Assembly (NCBI RefSeq): GCF_022347565.1
Contig: NZ_JAKRGH010000020.1
Coordinates: forward strand, 1-64,000
Direction of reading: 5' to 3'
Source: Vibrio sp. Of7-15
Lineage (GTDB): Bacteria; Pseudomonadota; Gammaproteobacteria; Enterobacterales; Vibrionaceae
Length of the DNA: 64,000 nucleotides
Below the pieces are notes generated by a model that saw nothing but the letters and a program-made list of their open reading frames with translations, was not told the origin of the DNA and ran no database searches. A program made the position numbers and the translations under genes. Shown piece by piece: positions 26,474 to 34,702 of the stretch; within the stretch, counting starts at the first letter, position 1, and every line of letters begins with the position of its first letter.

Positions 26474-27850
26474 CTAGTTGGCTACTGGTTGTAAGTTTGG
26501 TGAGTTTGAAGACGGTTTATTGAAAAATAAGCGGGTTTCTTCAACCACCACATGCCTTAATGCAATGACACCAATTAAGTTTGGTATTGCCATTAAACCG
26601 TTCACAATGTCAGCGATGATCCAAATGAGATCTAACTCCATGAAGGCACCGGAAGCGACCAGCGCAATGAAGATAACCTTGTAGGGCAAAATCGCTTTTA
26701 CACCAAATAGATAGGTAATGCATCGTTCACCATAGTAGTTCCAGCCTAAAATAGTGGTAAAGGCGAAGAACATTAAACCAACCGATACCATCATTGGGCC
26801 TAGAATATCTGAGCTAAGGCCCATAGCAAAAGCATGAGTTGTCATGGCTGCACCAGCCAATTCACCTTGCCAAGCTCCGGTAATGATCAGTGTTAAACCC
26901 GTCATGGTACAAATGATGATGGTGTCGAAAAATGTGCCTGTCATGGAAATTAATCCTTGGCGTACACAAGAATCTGTTTTTGCAGCGGCAGCGGCCATAG
27001 GAGCACTACCTAAGCCAGATTCATTAGAGAACACCCCACGTGCAACACCCGATTGAATAGCCAACATAATACCGGCCCCTAAAAAGCCACCAGTTGCTGC
27101 TGTGCCTGTAAAGGCTGAAGTGATCACCAGTGAAATCGCGGCAGGTAGCTGCTCAAAATTTAAGGCCAGTACACTAACACAAGCAATAACATACAATAGC
27201 GCCATGGTTGGGATCACTTTGCCTGCGACTTTTGCGATAGATTGAATACCACCCAGTGTGACTACGGTGACTAATAGAGTAAGAACAACTGCGGTGTATT
27301 CTTGAGGAATGCTGAATGATAAGTAAGCGGCATCCACAATGGCATTGACTTGCGGGAATGTACCAATACCAAAACAGGCAACACCGAGAGCAAAAAAGGC
27401 AAAAAGTTTAGCAAGGAATTTACTGCCAACGCCTTTTTCAAGGTAATACATCGGGCCACCGATCATCTGACCACGGCTGTCTGTTTCTCGGTACTTAACG
27501 GCTAAAAGACACTCTGCGTATTTGGTTGCCATGCCAAAAAAAGCCGCCAGCCACATCCAAAATAGAGCGCCTGGTCCACCGATTTTAATTGCCGTAGCAA
27601 CACCAACAATATTACCAGTACCAATGGTGGCAGACAGGGCAGTACAAAGGGCTGCAAAACTGGAAACGTCGCCTTGTCCGGATTGAGGGTTTTTACTAAA
27701 TACCATTTTTAGCGCGGTTGGTAAGTGGCGTAACTGCAATAGACCTAAACGAAAAGTCAGGTAGGCACCGGTACCAACAAGTAACAGTAAAAGTGGAGGC
27801 CCCCAAACAAAGGAGTCGATGGATTGTAACAATGAGTGTAGTGAGTTCAT
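26474..27850 (-). CDS. Sodium:alanine/glycine symporter (AGCS), riboswitch-controlled
   Basis: A 458-aa transporter with about 11 membrane helices. Family signatures include the region ALSATIGTGNIVGVATAIKIGGPGALFWMWLAAF, GGPMYYLEKG and GVFSNESGLGSAPMAAAAAKT. It imports alanine or glycine with sodium. The tandem glycine riboswitch directly upstream points to glycine as a substrate. AAGGGGAAACC precedes the ATG. Glycine sensing may switch on uptake or adjust efflux; the direction of control cannot be told from sequence. Confidence 0.92.
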   Translation of the reverse strand: MNSLHSLLQSIDSFVWGPPLLLLLVGTGAYLTFRLGLLQLRHLPTALKMVFSKNPQSGQGDVSSFAALCTALSATIGTGNIVGVATAIKIGGPGALFWMWLAAFFGMATKYAECLLAVKYRETDSRGQMIGGPMYYLEKGVGSKFLAKLFAFFALGVACFGIGTFPQVNAIVDAAYLSFSIPQEYTAVVLTLLVTVVTLGGIQSIAKVAGKVIPTMALLYVIACVSVLALNFEQLPAAISLVITSAFTGTAATGGFLGAGIMLAIQSGVARGVFSNESGLGSAPMAAAAAKTDSCVRQGLISMTGTFFDTIIICTMTGLTLIITGAWQGELAGAAMTTHAFAMGLSSDILGPMMVSVGLMFFAFTTILGWNYYGERCITYLFGVKAILPYKVIFIALVASGAFMELDLIWIIADIVNGLMAIPNLIGVIALRHVVVEETRLFFNKPSSNSPNLQPVAN

Positions 27851-27936
27851 GGTTTCCCCTTTATAAAACTACTATAAGGAGAAGAGTTGATTAGAGACAG
27901 ATCGTCTGAGGAACAGACGGGTGCTGTTGGCTAATC

Positions 27937-28130
27937 TTCCCCTCTGTCCTTTTGCCTGAGAGTTTCACCTGTTTAAACAACAGGCTTGCTCCTTCGGCGT
28001 CCGATTTAACGGATCTCTCCAGAGGTTCCTCCAACTACAGTCCTCGCTAATCTAATAAAATTAGAATAAAGCACCTGAAAGATTTACTTCTTCGGCGGAC
28101 GGAATTCCGTCACTCTCCTGCAGTCTTCAT
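27937..28130 (-). ncRNA. Tandem glycine riboswitch
   Basis: On the minus strand two aptamers follow one another. The first (about 28034-28125) begins GCAGGAGAGTGACGG and contains the conserved CGCCGAAGAAG core. The second (about 27940-28028) has CTGGAGAGATCCG, GACGCCGAAGGAGCAAGCC and GTGAAACTCTCAGGCAAAAGGACAGAGG, all hallmark glycine aptamer sequences. A short linker joins them. A hairpin (CGTCTG/CAGACG, 27903-27919) downstream may be the expression platform, acting about 50-80 bases before the symporter start. Confidence 0.92.
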
Positions 28131-28197
28131 CGGAACAACAAATTTTATGCTTTTATTTTGGGTTAAAAGCAGTCAATAACACTAAGTGAAATTGAGC

Positions 28198-28213
28198 TGT
28201 GAACTCTATCATA
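28198..28213 (-). promoter_or_regulatory. Weak CRP-like site
   Basis: TGTGA-N6-TCATA lies about 70 bp upstream of the glycine riboswitch. It matches nine of ten consensus positions, though the context is uncertain. Confidence 0.3.
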
Positions 28214-28446
28214 TTTTTTCTGTAGTTCAATATGATTTTCATCAATACATCCTGGGTATGTGGTCTTGGCCGATAGGTATTTCATATGATGGAAGTAGGG
28301 GGAGGGCATTTACACCAAGTTGTGTTGTTGATTCCTCGTTCAAATTATTCATTTCTTAAATTGTAGTGCTAGGATAGAAAGAGTAGGCAATCAAGAAAAA
28401 TAGAAGTACATTAACGATCTGATAATTGAAGGGAAAGTATGTATTT

Positions 28447-28605
28447 ATGCTAAAAATTTCGGTGATCTGTTTATTAATTGCGGTGGCTTTTGTGCTGATT
28501 CGGTATGGGACTAACGAAAAATTACAAAAGTTTGTGATTGCGGTTGTTGGTGGTGGCTTACTGACCTACATCATTTTTGTGATTGGCGCAGAGCTATTTA
28601 GGTAA
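28447..28605 (+). CDS. Small membrane protein, 52 aa
   Basis: A short frame begins MLKISVICLLIAVAFVLIRY and ends TYIIFVIGAELFR. Two membrane helices (about 4-20 and 28-47) flank a short charged loop (GTNEKLQK). The codon use fits the region and GAAGGGAAAG lies upstream, somewhat far from the ATG. It lies 97 bp before the coiled-coil gene. Function unknown. Confidence 0.6.
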   Translation: MLKISVICLLIAVAFVLIRYGTNEKLQKFVIAVVGGGLLTYIIFVIGAELFR

Positions 28606-28702
28606 TGTGCTTTTTAGCCAAAAGCTGACATTCAGCGGAGGGAAAAACGGCTAAAGCTTGCTACAATAACGTGGTTTTTAACGTATAAAATTGGAGAGCA
28701 CG

Positions 28703-29452
28703 TTGAGTCCTACGCAAGATACAGAACATAGTGATGATCACAAAGATGCGGATGTTGTCATAATTGAAGAGCCTAAAAAAGCGTTTAATTGGATAGCAGT
28801 CGCAGCTGCTGTTGTCGGGCTTTCTGCGGGTGGATTGATTGGCTCTGGTATCACCACTTCAAATTGGTCTGATGCTTATCATAGTCTGCAAACGAGTCAC
28901 ACTGCGTTAGAGCAAGAAAAAAAGCAGTTAAATGATAAGTTGGTTTCGCAGAGTTCCCAAGCAATGCAAGATAAAGCGGCAGAGCTACTGGCAAAAGAGC
29001 AATCGATGCAAGCAGAGTTTGATAAGAAAAATACGGATCTGATTGAATCGAACCAAGCATTGCAAGATGAATTAGCTAATGCAAATAAAAGTAATGCGGT
29101 TCTAACGGGTAAAGTCAGTGAATTAACATCGCAAGTTAATTTTTTAAATAATAAAGTTGAATTGCAAATTACAATGCTTGAGCGTGCCAAGCAGTTATTT
29201 CAAAATCAGATGGTGCTTCAACATGAAGTTGCTGATTTAGAAGAAAAAGTAGCAGCAGTTGATAAAACAATTACCAAGTTTAAAAAAGACTGTCAGCTAT
29301 ATCGTGAAGGTAAAAGCTGGGATGTGTCATCTGACGCGTGTACGAAATACGATAAGCAAAGAGAAAAGTTAGCTGATCTAGAAGAGCAGTTAAGAATAAG
29401 AGAAATGGATCTAAGAGAAATAGATTCTTTAGTTTCTGAAATTGGCGTGTAA
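28703..29452 (+). CDS. Membrane-anchored coiled-coil protein
   Basis: A 249-aa protein. After an acidic N-terminus a single membrane helix (about 29-48, AVAAAVVGLSAGGLIGSGI) leads to a long periplasmic coiled coil (about 55-160, glutamine, lysine and alanine rich). A C-terminal helical part contains two Cys (FKKDCQLYREG, SSDACTKYDK) that may form a disulfide. The TTG at 28703 has GGAG about 7 bp before it and is preferred over the in-frame TTG 12 bp upstream. Function unknown; a structural or envelope role is possible. Confidence 0.7.
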   Translation: MSPTQDTEHSDDHKDADVVIIEEPKKAFNWIAVAAAVVGLSAGGLIGSGITTSNWSDAYHSLQTSHTALEQEKKQLNDKLVSQSSQAMQDKAAELLAKEQSMQAEFDKKNTDLIESNQALQDELANANKSNAVLTGKVSELTSQVNFLNNKVELQITMLERAKQLFQNQMVLQHEVADLEEKVAAVDKTITKFKKDCQLYREGKSWDVSSDACTKYDKQREKLADLEEQLRIREMDLREIDSLVSEIGV

Positions 29453-29836
29453 ATAATACTTTCGTAGTATATAAAGGTTGAGTGAATCAACCTTTATATA
29501 AAATGAAATGAATTTCATTAATATAAAAAACGATAGAATAGGCGGCTCTATTATTTCGTTCACTTTATCGTTTGACCAAATTGATAGTTCTTATTAATTT
29601 CAATTCTTGCCATCTCCAACCTATTTATGTTTTAGATAAGTTAATTTATGTTTAAATAATGTAAATTTACTTGGTTTGTTATGTATTAATTAAAAGTAAA
29701 TTTAAGTTTATTGCCTTTTAAAAAACCACATTGCTCATTTATTGTGTATATTGTACTGGCTTTATATAATATAAAAGAGTGTTACATCGACTGACAGTGA
29801 CGTTAGCGATGTTATTGGTTTACCGGGGGGCTTCCA
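29453..29836. other. Very AT-rich intergenic region
   Basis: A 14-bp inverted repeat at 29468-29500 (TATATAAAGGTTGA and its complement) may terminate the coiled-coil gene. The rest is very AT-rich with no gene seen, and should contain the promoter of the next gene. Confidence 0.6.
29468..29500 (+). terminator. Possible terminator of the coiled-coil gene
   Basis: A perfect 14-bp stem with a 5-nt loop, 15 bp after the stop codon. A T run is lacking, so termination is uncertain. Confidence 0.5.
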
Positions 29837-30226
29837 ATGGGGAAACACGAATCAGATAATGTGGTTTTTGATTACACTGCATTCTTATCCGCATCTTGTA
29901 AAAAACAATGGACGTTTTCAGAAGCAATGAAATCGTTTCTACCAGTGTTTGGCGTAGCTTGGAATGCAGCAGTACACTCAGATTTAACACCACACGAGCG
30001 CTTATGGGATAAGGCTCTTAAGGTACTTTCTACACAAGTTAGTGATGAATCAAATTTGATCCGGTTGTTACGGCTTGCTCGTTCTGAGGGAATATACGAT
30101 TTAGAAATCCAGCTGCCTTATGCACTGGATGACTCTCAATTAACGACCATTATGAGCAAATCACAAACAGATATTTGTTTAGATTCACTAGAAGGCGAGA
30201 CACTTAAAGTACACCTTACCCATTAA
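29837..30226 (+). CDS. Hypothetical protein, 129 aa
   Basis: A soluble protein with mixed helical content (KKQWTFSEAMKSFLPVFGVAWNAAV, NLIRLLRLARSEGIYDLEIQLPY). No signal or membrane segment. The start follows a GGGGGGC stretch, and the ATG at 29837 opens the frame. A bidirectional terminator ends it. No family recognised. Confidence 0.65.
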   Translation: MGKHESDNVVFDYTAFLSASCKKQWTFSEAMKSFLPVFGVAWNAAVHSDLTPHERLWDKALKVLSTQVSDESNLIRLLRLARSEGIYDLEIQLPYALDDSQLTTIMSKSQTDICLDSLEGETLKVHLTH

Positions 30227-30242
30227 TATTGTTTTATTACAT

Positions 30243-30280
30243 AAAAATAAGCCTCAATATTTATTGAGGCTTATTTTTTT
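30243..30280. terminator. Bidirectional terminator
   Basis: AAAAATAAGCCTCAATA / TATTGAGGCTTATTTTTTT forms a strong stem usable on both strands between converging genes. Confidence 0.85.
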
Positions 30281-30299
30281 GTTTTTAATAGTATTTAAA

Positions 30300-31712
30300 T
30301 TACATAATATTTGGCTCGTTTAGTAATATTCCTACGGCAGATAATGCTGTTATTGTCAGAAGCCCTGCGATAACCTTTTCTTTATCAGTAAAAATATTCA
30401 CCTGATTTTCTTTTTTTGCCTTTACATAAAAATATAAACCAGGTAGATAGAGCAAACTTGAAAGTAATAAATAGTTTAATCCTGATGCATAAAGAAGCCA
30501 GATGCCATAGATAGTAGCGGATATACCGACGAAAAGTAGCTTACCGCGATTTTTATTTTCAAACGCCAGTTTCAATGTAAAAGCACCAACAAGAAAATAA
30601 GGTACTAAGATCATTTCAGAAGCAATGATTAATAACGAATCATAAGTGCCACCAAAGAATGTGACAAAAATTAGGGCGACTTGCACACTAGCATTGGTTA
30701 AAAATAAAGCTTTAGTTGGGGAGCCAGCACTATTTTGAGCGGCATAGCGTTTTGGAAACATGCCTTCTTTAGCGGCTAGGAAAGGCGCTTCAGAGGCTAA
30801 TACTGTCCAGCTAAGAAAAGCGCCACAAACAGAAACCAAAAGCCCGATACCAATGATCAGTTGCCCCCATGGCCCTATAATGTGTGACAGCACAGTTGCC
30901 ATAGAGGGATTTTGATACTGGGCTAGTTCTTGTGGTTTTACTACGCCCATGGCCAACAGAGTGACAAGCACATAAATAGTCAGTGCAATTAATAACCCTA
31001 AAATGGTGGCTCTACCAATGTCTTTACGGTGTTTTGCTCGACTCGACACCACAACAGCGCCTTCAATACCAATAAACACCCATACTGTGACTAGCATAGT
31101 GCCTTTGATTTGATCAAGCAGATTATGTTCTTCACCAAAGTGCAATCCTGAAAAATCAAAAACAAAGGTGTCCCATTTGAAGGCAATAAAAGCAAAAAGA
31201 ATAAAGAGGAATAGCGGGATTAATTTGGCAATGGTTGTAATGAGATTGATGGTGGCCGCTGTTTGCACACCACGAGAAACTAAAGCATGAACAAGCCACA
31301 GTAATAATGAGGCACAAATTACCGATGTAGCTGTATTTCCCACTCCAAAGATAATGTTGTCAGGAGAGTCAAAAAGCATTCCTAGTGTACTAAACACAAT
31401 CACTAAATAAGAAACATTGGCCAGTGTCGCACTTAGCCAGTAGCCCCATGCCGAGCAAAAGCCGATGAAGTCACCAAAGCCACTTTGTGCGTACCCAAAA
31501 ACACCACTCGTGATGTTTGGCTTCATTTGAGATAAGTATTGGAAAGAGAGAGCAAGGAAGATCATACCAAGGCCTGTAATCGCCCAACCGATCATTACTG
31601 CTGCAGGGCTGGCAACAGCCGCCATATTTTGCGGGAGGCTAAAGACACCAGCCCCAATCATAGAGCCAATAACAATTGCTGTCATGGCGCTTAGTCCTAG
31701 TTTTTTCTCCAC
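30300..31712 (-). CDS. APC-family amino acid antiporter, arginine/ornithine-like
   Basis: A 470-aa transporter with 12-13 helices. The N-terminal signature GSMIGAGVFSLPQNMA, then GVFGYAQSGFGDFIGF and VFIGIEGAVVVSSRAK, match basic amino acid/polyamine antiporters of the APA family, such as ArcD-type arginine:ornithine and lysine:cadaverine exchangers. No arginine deiminase or decarboxylase genes are adjacent, so the exact substrate pair is open. It starts with GTG after AGAGGA. The gene is single and followed by a terminator shared with the gene before it. Confidence 0.82.
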   Translation of the reverse strand: MEKKLGLSAMTAIVIGSMIGAGVFSLPQNMAAVASPAAVMIGWAITGLGMIFLALSFQYLSQMKPNITSGVFGYAQSGFGDFIGFCSAWGYWLSATLANVSYLVIVFSTLGMLFDSPDNIIFGVGNTATSVICASLLLWLVHALVSRGVQTAATINLITTIAKLIPLFLFILFAFIAFKWDTFVFDFSGLHFGEEHNLLDQIKGTMLVTVWVFIGIEGAVVVSSRAKHRKDIGRATILGLLIALTIYVLVTLLAMGVVKPQELAQYQNPSMATVLSHIIGPWGQLIIGIGLLVSVCGAFLSWTVLASEAPFLAAKEGMFPKRYAAQNSAGSPTKALFLTNASVQVALIFVTFFGGTYDSLLIIASEMILVPYFLVGAFTLKLAFENKNRGKLLFVGISATIYGIWLLYASGLNYLLLSSLLYLPGLYFYVKAKKENQVNIFTDKEKVIAGLLTITALSAVGILLNEPNIM

Positions 31713-31899
31713 AGAATCCTCTGGATTAATAATCTATCGAGAGTTGATTATATGGTCTTTTACGTTGTTAATCTCAATTACTATGGGCTTTATGACTAAA
31801 ATCAATGGATTCACTGTGTTGTTTACGTAATGGTAATTATCCTGTTAAAACATGCCATTAGCCTCGTTAATGAACTATGTCGTTCTTATTACGATAAAT

Positions 31900-31939
31900 A
31901 AAAAAATACCACCAATAACACGTAAAATGATATCGGTGG
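31900..31939 (-). terminator. Terminator of sulA
   Basis: On the minus strand CCACCGATA pairs with TATTGGTGG and is followed by TATTTTTTTATTT, 22 bp past the sulA stop. Confidence 0.75.
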
Positions 31940-31961
31940 CGAAACAGAGTGGAAGAAAAAA

Positions 31962-32411
31962 TTAGTGAAGTAAGGTCGCAGCATTAGAAGGAAAGAAAAA
32001 AGTGCGTACATTGCTGCGTTTTGCTTGCTCAGATATTGCTTGGCATTGTGATGTTGTCGATGGTAATAAACCAATAACGGCACTCGCCGTACCGCATGAG
32101 ATTGCTTTACAGATGATCTGCTCTTCTGTCATGGTACGAGATGGTTTCATTACTACGATCTTGTTGATATCAATACCTGCTGAAAGTAATACCGCTTTTG
32201 AAGGAACAGGAGCATTTGAAGTAAAAAATACCCAGCGTTGTTGAAGGCTTAAGTCTTGTAAGACAGCTAAGAAATTCGAGAACTCTGAAGAGGTTAAAGT
32301 TACATGGTGAGTTGATGAATAGCGTTCGATCTGTCCGTACGTTTTTGTGTATTGAGAGAACGTTGGTAATGCTGAGTTTTTCACTGCCTTGTGTTTTTCA
32401 AAAATCGCCAT
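31962..32411 (-). CDS. sulA: SOS cell division inhibitor SulA
   Basis: A 149-aa protein. The SulA/RecA-like core is visible: QQRWVFFTSNAPVPSKAVLLSAGID, VVMKPSRTMTEEQIICKAISCGTASAVIGLL. SulA binds FtsZ and blocks septum formation after DNA damage. The assignment is supported by a perfect LexA box just upstream. Compared with E. coli SulA (169 aa) the N-terminus is shorter. Normal removal is by Lon, whose recognition depends on the C-terminus; here it ends SNAATLLH. Confidence 0.88.
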   Translation of the reverse strand: MAIFEKHKAVKNSALPTFSQYTKTYGQIERYSSTHHVTLTSSEFSNFLAVLQDLSLQQRWVFFTSNAPVPSKAVLLSAGIDINKIVVMKPSRTMTEEQIICKAISCGTASAVIGLLPSTTSQCQAISEQAKRSNVRTFFFPSNAATLLH

Positions 32412-32440
32412 GCTATTAACCTATGTCTTTATAACCAGTG

Positions 32441-32456
32441 CTGTATGCTTATACAG
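32441..32456 (-). promoter_or_regulatory. LexA box of sulA
   Basis: CTGTATGCTTATACAG is a perfect CTGT-N8-ACAG SOS box, 30 bp before the sulA start codon. Confidence 0.9.
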
Positions 32457-32722
32457 TAGTGGTTTTTAAAGTACTGTGCAAGTAAATATTTTGTGTCAGT
32501 TCCAATCTCATTTGGGATTTTGTCCGGCTAAATAGGGTTCTTGTTTTTTATTTATCTATTTGTTTATAAAGTAAAACTTTTAGTTGTGGTGATTTTTTGC
32601 TAAATGAGCTGTTCAACTTTTTACTTTAAATAGACAGAAAGTGAGAGCCTTGAAATTTGAATTACTTCACGAGAATGATGAACGGGAAAGGTTGCTTGCA
32701 TGAGGAAAGCATTCTTAATTGA
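32457..32722. other. Intergenic region before the cassette remnants
   Basis: AT-rich, no gene or attC seen. Integron-derived sequence appears to begin near the GNAT gene. Confidence 0.5.
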
Positions 32723-32827
32723 TGAATACCATTCAACTAAATTTGATTTGCATAGACACTTAATCATACATTAATGACTGATTTTCTATATGATTCGGGT
32801 TTGGTATATGTGGCGCAACGTCGTGTA
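32723..32827 (+). repeat. Left copy of a ~100-bp imperfect direct repeat
   Basis: The stretch starts TGAATACC and ends after GGTTTGGTATATGTGG. It aligns with 44428-44530 over its length, with about 70-75% identity in the right two-thirds and identical blocks TTTGGTATATGTGG and TAATCAT. Each copy lies directly before a gene. The nature of the element is unknown. Confidence 0.6.
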
Positions 32828-32900
32828 TATCCCGAAATGGAATATATATACGGATCTCAGTCATATAGTTAATGTTATCCGTCACCCAATAATTTTAGCT

Positions 32901-33386
32901 ATGGAGAAGGAAGTGAACGTAAGGAATGCGACGAAGACAGACTCAAGTATCTTGTTGGGGCTTATTGAAAAAAAAGCTGAATTCGACCGTAGTATGAAAG
33001 GTTTTAGCGGCGAAATTTCAACAACTGTAGAGAAAATCGAACGAACTCTGTTTGGTGATTATCCGTTTGCACATGCCTTATTGATAGAGGAAAACGGCGA
33101 AGTTTTAGGTTTTGCGCTTTTCCACTATAGGTATTCTTCTTTCAGTGGCGAACCATCAATATGGCTTGATGACCTTTTAGTTGTGGGTAGACAGAGGTCA
33201 AAAGGTTATGGTCGTGAAATAATGCATGCATTAAAGTCGCAAGCTAAATCATGTTCCGCCTCTCACATTTCGTGGACTGCGAGCCCCCACAATAAGAAAG
33301 CTCACGAGTTCTACAAAAGGCTGGGTGCAGATGTTGAACGAATGGATGGTCAAAGGCCGTACTTCCGTTGGGCTATGTGCGGCTAA
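32901..33386 (+). CDS. GNAT N-acetyltransferase, integron cassette gene
   Basis: A 161-aa Gcn5-related acetyltransferase similar to spermidine/diamine acetyltransferases. It has the acetyl-CoA loop RQRSKGYGREIMHALKSQAK (R/QxxGxG/A type), the LDDLLVV strand before it, and the C-terminal NKKAHEFYKRLGAD helix. It transfers acetyl groups to an amine, possibly a polyamine. The ATG at 32901 fits the domain; a longer frame starts at 32790 inside the repeat. A VCR-like attC directly follows the stop codon, so the gene sits in an integron cassette. Confidence 0.82.
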   Translation: MEKEVNVRNATKTDSSILLGLIEKKAEFDRSMKGFSGEISTTVEKIERTLFGDYPFAHALLIEENGEVLGFALFHYRYSSFSGEPSIWLDDLLVVGRQRSKGYGREIMHALKSQAKSCSASHISWTASPHNKKAHEFYKRLGADVERMDGQRPYFRWAMCG

Positions 33387-33500
33387 CAGATTGCTTAAGA
33401 GTGACGGCTAACCTTTGGCATTTTTGGTATGGTTGAGTTTAGTGATTACGGTGGCTTTGCTTGGGTTTCGTGATGTTAGCCGCACCTTAGCAAGGCGTTA
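33382..33500 (+). repeat. Integron attC site, VCR-like
   Basis: The site runs from CTAACAGATTGCTTAAGAG to CCTTAGCAAGGCGTTA, about 119 bp. The outer ends pair (TAACAGATTGCTTAAG with CTTAGCAAGGCGTTA, with unpaired bases), and a perfect inner pair CGGCTAAC (33405-33412) / GTTAGCCG (33475-33482) follows. The middle contains GAGTTTAGTGATTACGG, shared with Vibrio superintegron repeats. These features identify a recombination site of a mobile cassette. Confidence 0.88.
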
Positions 33501-33527
33501 TTTTTACAAGAGTTTTTAGGCGAAATA

Positions 33528-33758
33528 ATGAGTTATAAAAACGCTATTGAAGATCAGTTTTACAATGAAAATCGGAGTAATACGCTCCCTTTTGTTATTA
33601 ATGACGCTGTAAAAATAGTCGCTGGTGAGTTTACTAATCGATTTGGTAGTGTGGTCAGCTTTAATCAACAAGACGGTTATCTAGAGTTTGTAGTTGAGTT
33701 AGGAGATGGCTCTGGTGATGTCAAAGTTAAAGCCACTGAAATGCAATTAAGTAACTAA
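33528..33758 (+). CDS. Hypothetical cassette protein, 76 aa
   Basis: A small acidic protein (MSYKNAIEDQFYNENRSNT, then FVINDAVKIVAGEFTNRFGS and LEFVVELGDGSGDVKV) with alternating beta strands. It begins 27 bp after the attC end, as cassette genes do, and ends just before the start of a second attC. The middle resembles a small SH3-like fold as seen in other cassette proteins, but this is only an impression from the pattern. Function unknown. Confidence 0.65.
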   Translation: MSYKNAIEDQFYNENRSNTLPFVINDAVKIVAGEFTNRFGSVVSFNQQDGYLEFVVELGDGSGDVKVKATEMQLSN

Positions 33759-33760
33759 AC

Positions 33761-33782
33761 ATAACAAATCGTTTAACAGGAA
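33761..33782 (+). repeat. Truncated attC site
   Basis: TAACAAATCGTTTAACAGG right after the stop codon matches the left end of a Vibrio-type attC. The rest is missing; the IS4-family fragment begins at once. Confidence 0.6.
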
Positions 33783-34248
33783 CTCCTAACATCCTTCTAC
33801 GGCAATCGAATCCCTTAACACCATAAGTCGTTCGTATTCGCGAATATCAGCACAATCGACGAGTATAATAGGCTGTGGATTAACCGAGCAGAGTTGATGG
33901 CAGTGCCAACGATAAATGTCGAGCCTATCATGATGTAAATGATGGTTACCTAATAAACGGTCAACACGTTTGATACAGTGTTTCGCCTTAGCCTTTGAAA
34001 GAAGAGAGCGTCTTAATAAAGTAAATGTAAGTGCATCATTGTTAAGCAATGATTGCACAGAGTCCATAAGTGATTTGAGTCTCTTTTTGTGAATGTTAGG
34101 ACACTGACTTTCCAGCGAACTGTGTAGAATATGAATATCACGCATTTTGCCTTTACTCTTTTGTGTTTGTGGTGAATCCATTGGATCAGAAGGTAAGGTG
34201 CATGTCTACTTATTGAACAATAAAGGCATTTTGTGGGGATTCGTAAGT
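33783..34248 (-). mobile_element. IS4-family insertion sequence fragment
   Basis: This segment contains only the 5' part of a transposase on the minus strand, joined at its truncated end to a broken attC. The other end runs up to an attC-like GGCGTTA at 34253. No complete terminal inverted repeat is recognised. Confidence 0.65.
33786..34181 (-). pseudogene. Truncated IS4-family transposase
   Basis: The 131-aa frame carries the N-terminus of an IS4-like transposase common in marine gamma-proteobacteria: MRDIHILHSSLESQCPNIHK, the RVDRLLGNHHLHHDRLDIYR segment and the first DDE strand IILVDCADIREYERLMVLR, including the first catalytic Asp. It stops at GCEGV-like residues, whereas full proteins continue for about 270 more residues with the remaining D and E. 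So it cannot transpose. Four extra in-frame residues may lie before the usual MRDIH start. Confidence 0.75.
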
Positions 34249-34262
34249 TGCAGGCGTTAAGC
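34249..34262 (+). repeat. Remnant attC right end
   Basis: TGCAGGCGTTAAGCG resembles the right half of an attC (GGCGTTA). It lies just past the transposase fragment and 30 bp before the next gene, so it may be the other side of the disrupted site. Confidence 0.4.
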
Positions 34263-34291
34263 GTTTACCAGAGATAACATAATCAGGAGTA

Positions 34292-34702
34292 ATGATGAAC
34301 AAAGAACAGGCTAAAAAACACATTGAAGATAATCTGAATGACGGGGACTCGCTAATAGGTTTTTTTCAGGCAGTAAGTCTACCAAATATTTGGCTATTCT
34401 TACTAATTGGCCCTCTTTTTATTCTAAGCATGAGAACATACTTTGTAGCTGTTACTGAAAAAGGTATATCTTTCCACAAATTGAGCTTGTTAGGTAAATT
34501 TAAAGAGCATGATTTTTTTGAGTTTAGTGACATTGAAAGCGTGAAAATAGGAAAAGGGCTATTACAAAGGCCTATGAAATTCACATTCAAAAACAACCGA
34601 AAGATTAAAGTAAAAGCACAATTAAAGGGAGTGGAAAAGGTCGCAACATTGTTGCCAGATGTTCAAGAACATATTGAGAGCAATATACCTTTAGTTCAAT
34701 GA
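34292..34702 (+). CDS. PH-like (YdbT/YvbH-type) membrane-associated protein
   Basis: A 136-aa protein with a hydrophobic hairpin (about 30-48, IWLFLLIGPLFILSM) followed by a small beta domain (YFVAVTEKGISFHKLSLLGKF, FSDIESVKIGKGLL, FKNNRKIKVKAQ) that looks like a bacterial pleckstrin-homology fold. AGGAG precedes two adjacent ATGs. Its stop codon overlaps the start of the rhomboid gene (ATGA), so the two are coupled. They appear to form one cassette. Confidence 0.65.
   Translation: MMNKEQAKKHIEDNLNDGDSLIGFFQAVSLPNIWLFLLIGPLFILSMRTYFVAVTEKGISFHKLSLLGKFKEHDFFEFSDIESVKIGKGLLQRPMKFTFKNNRKIKVKAQLKGVEKVATLLPDVQEHIESNIPLVQ

Noticed and set aside
32790..32900. Upstream extension of the GNAT protein
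   Set aside because: The extra 37 residues lie in the dispersed direct repeat and have no family match; the internal ATG fits the domain start.
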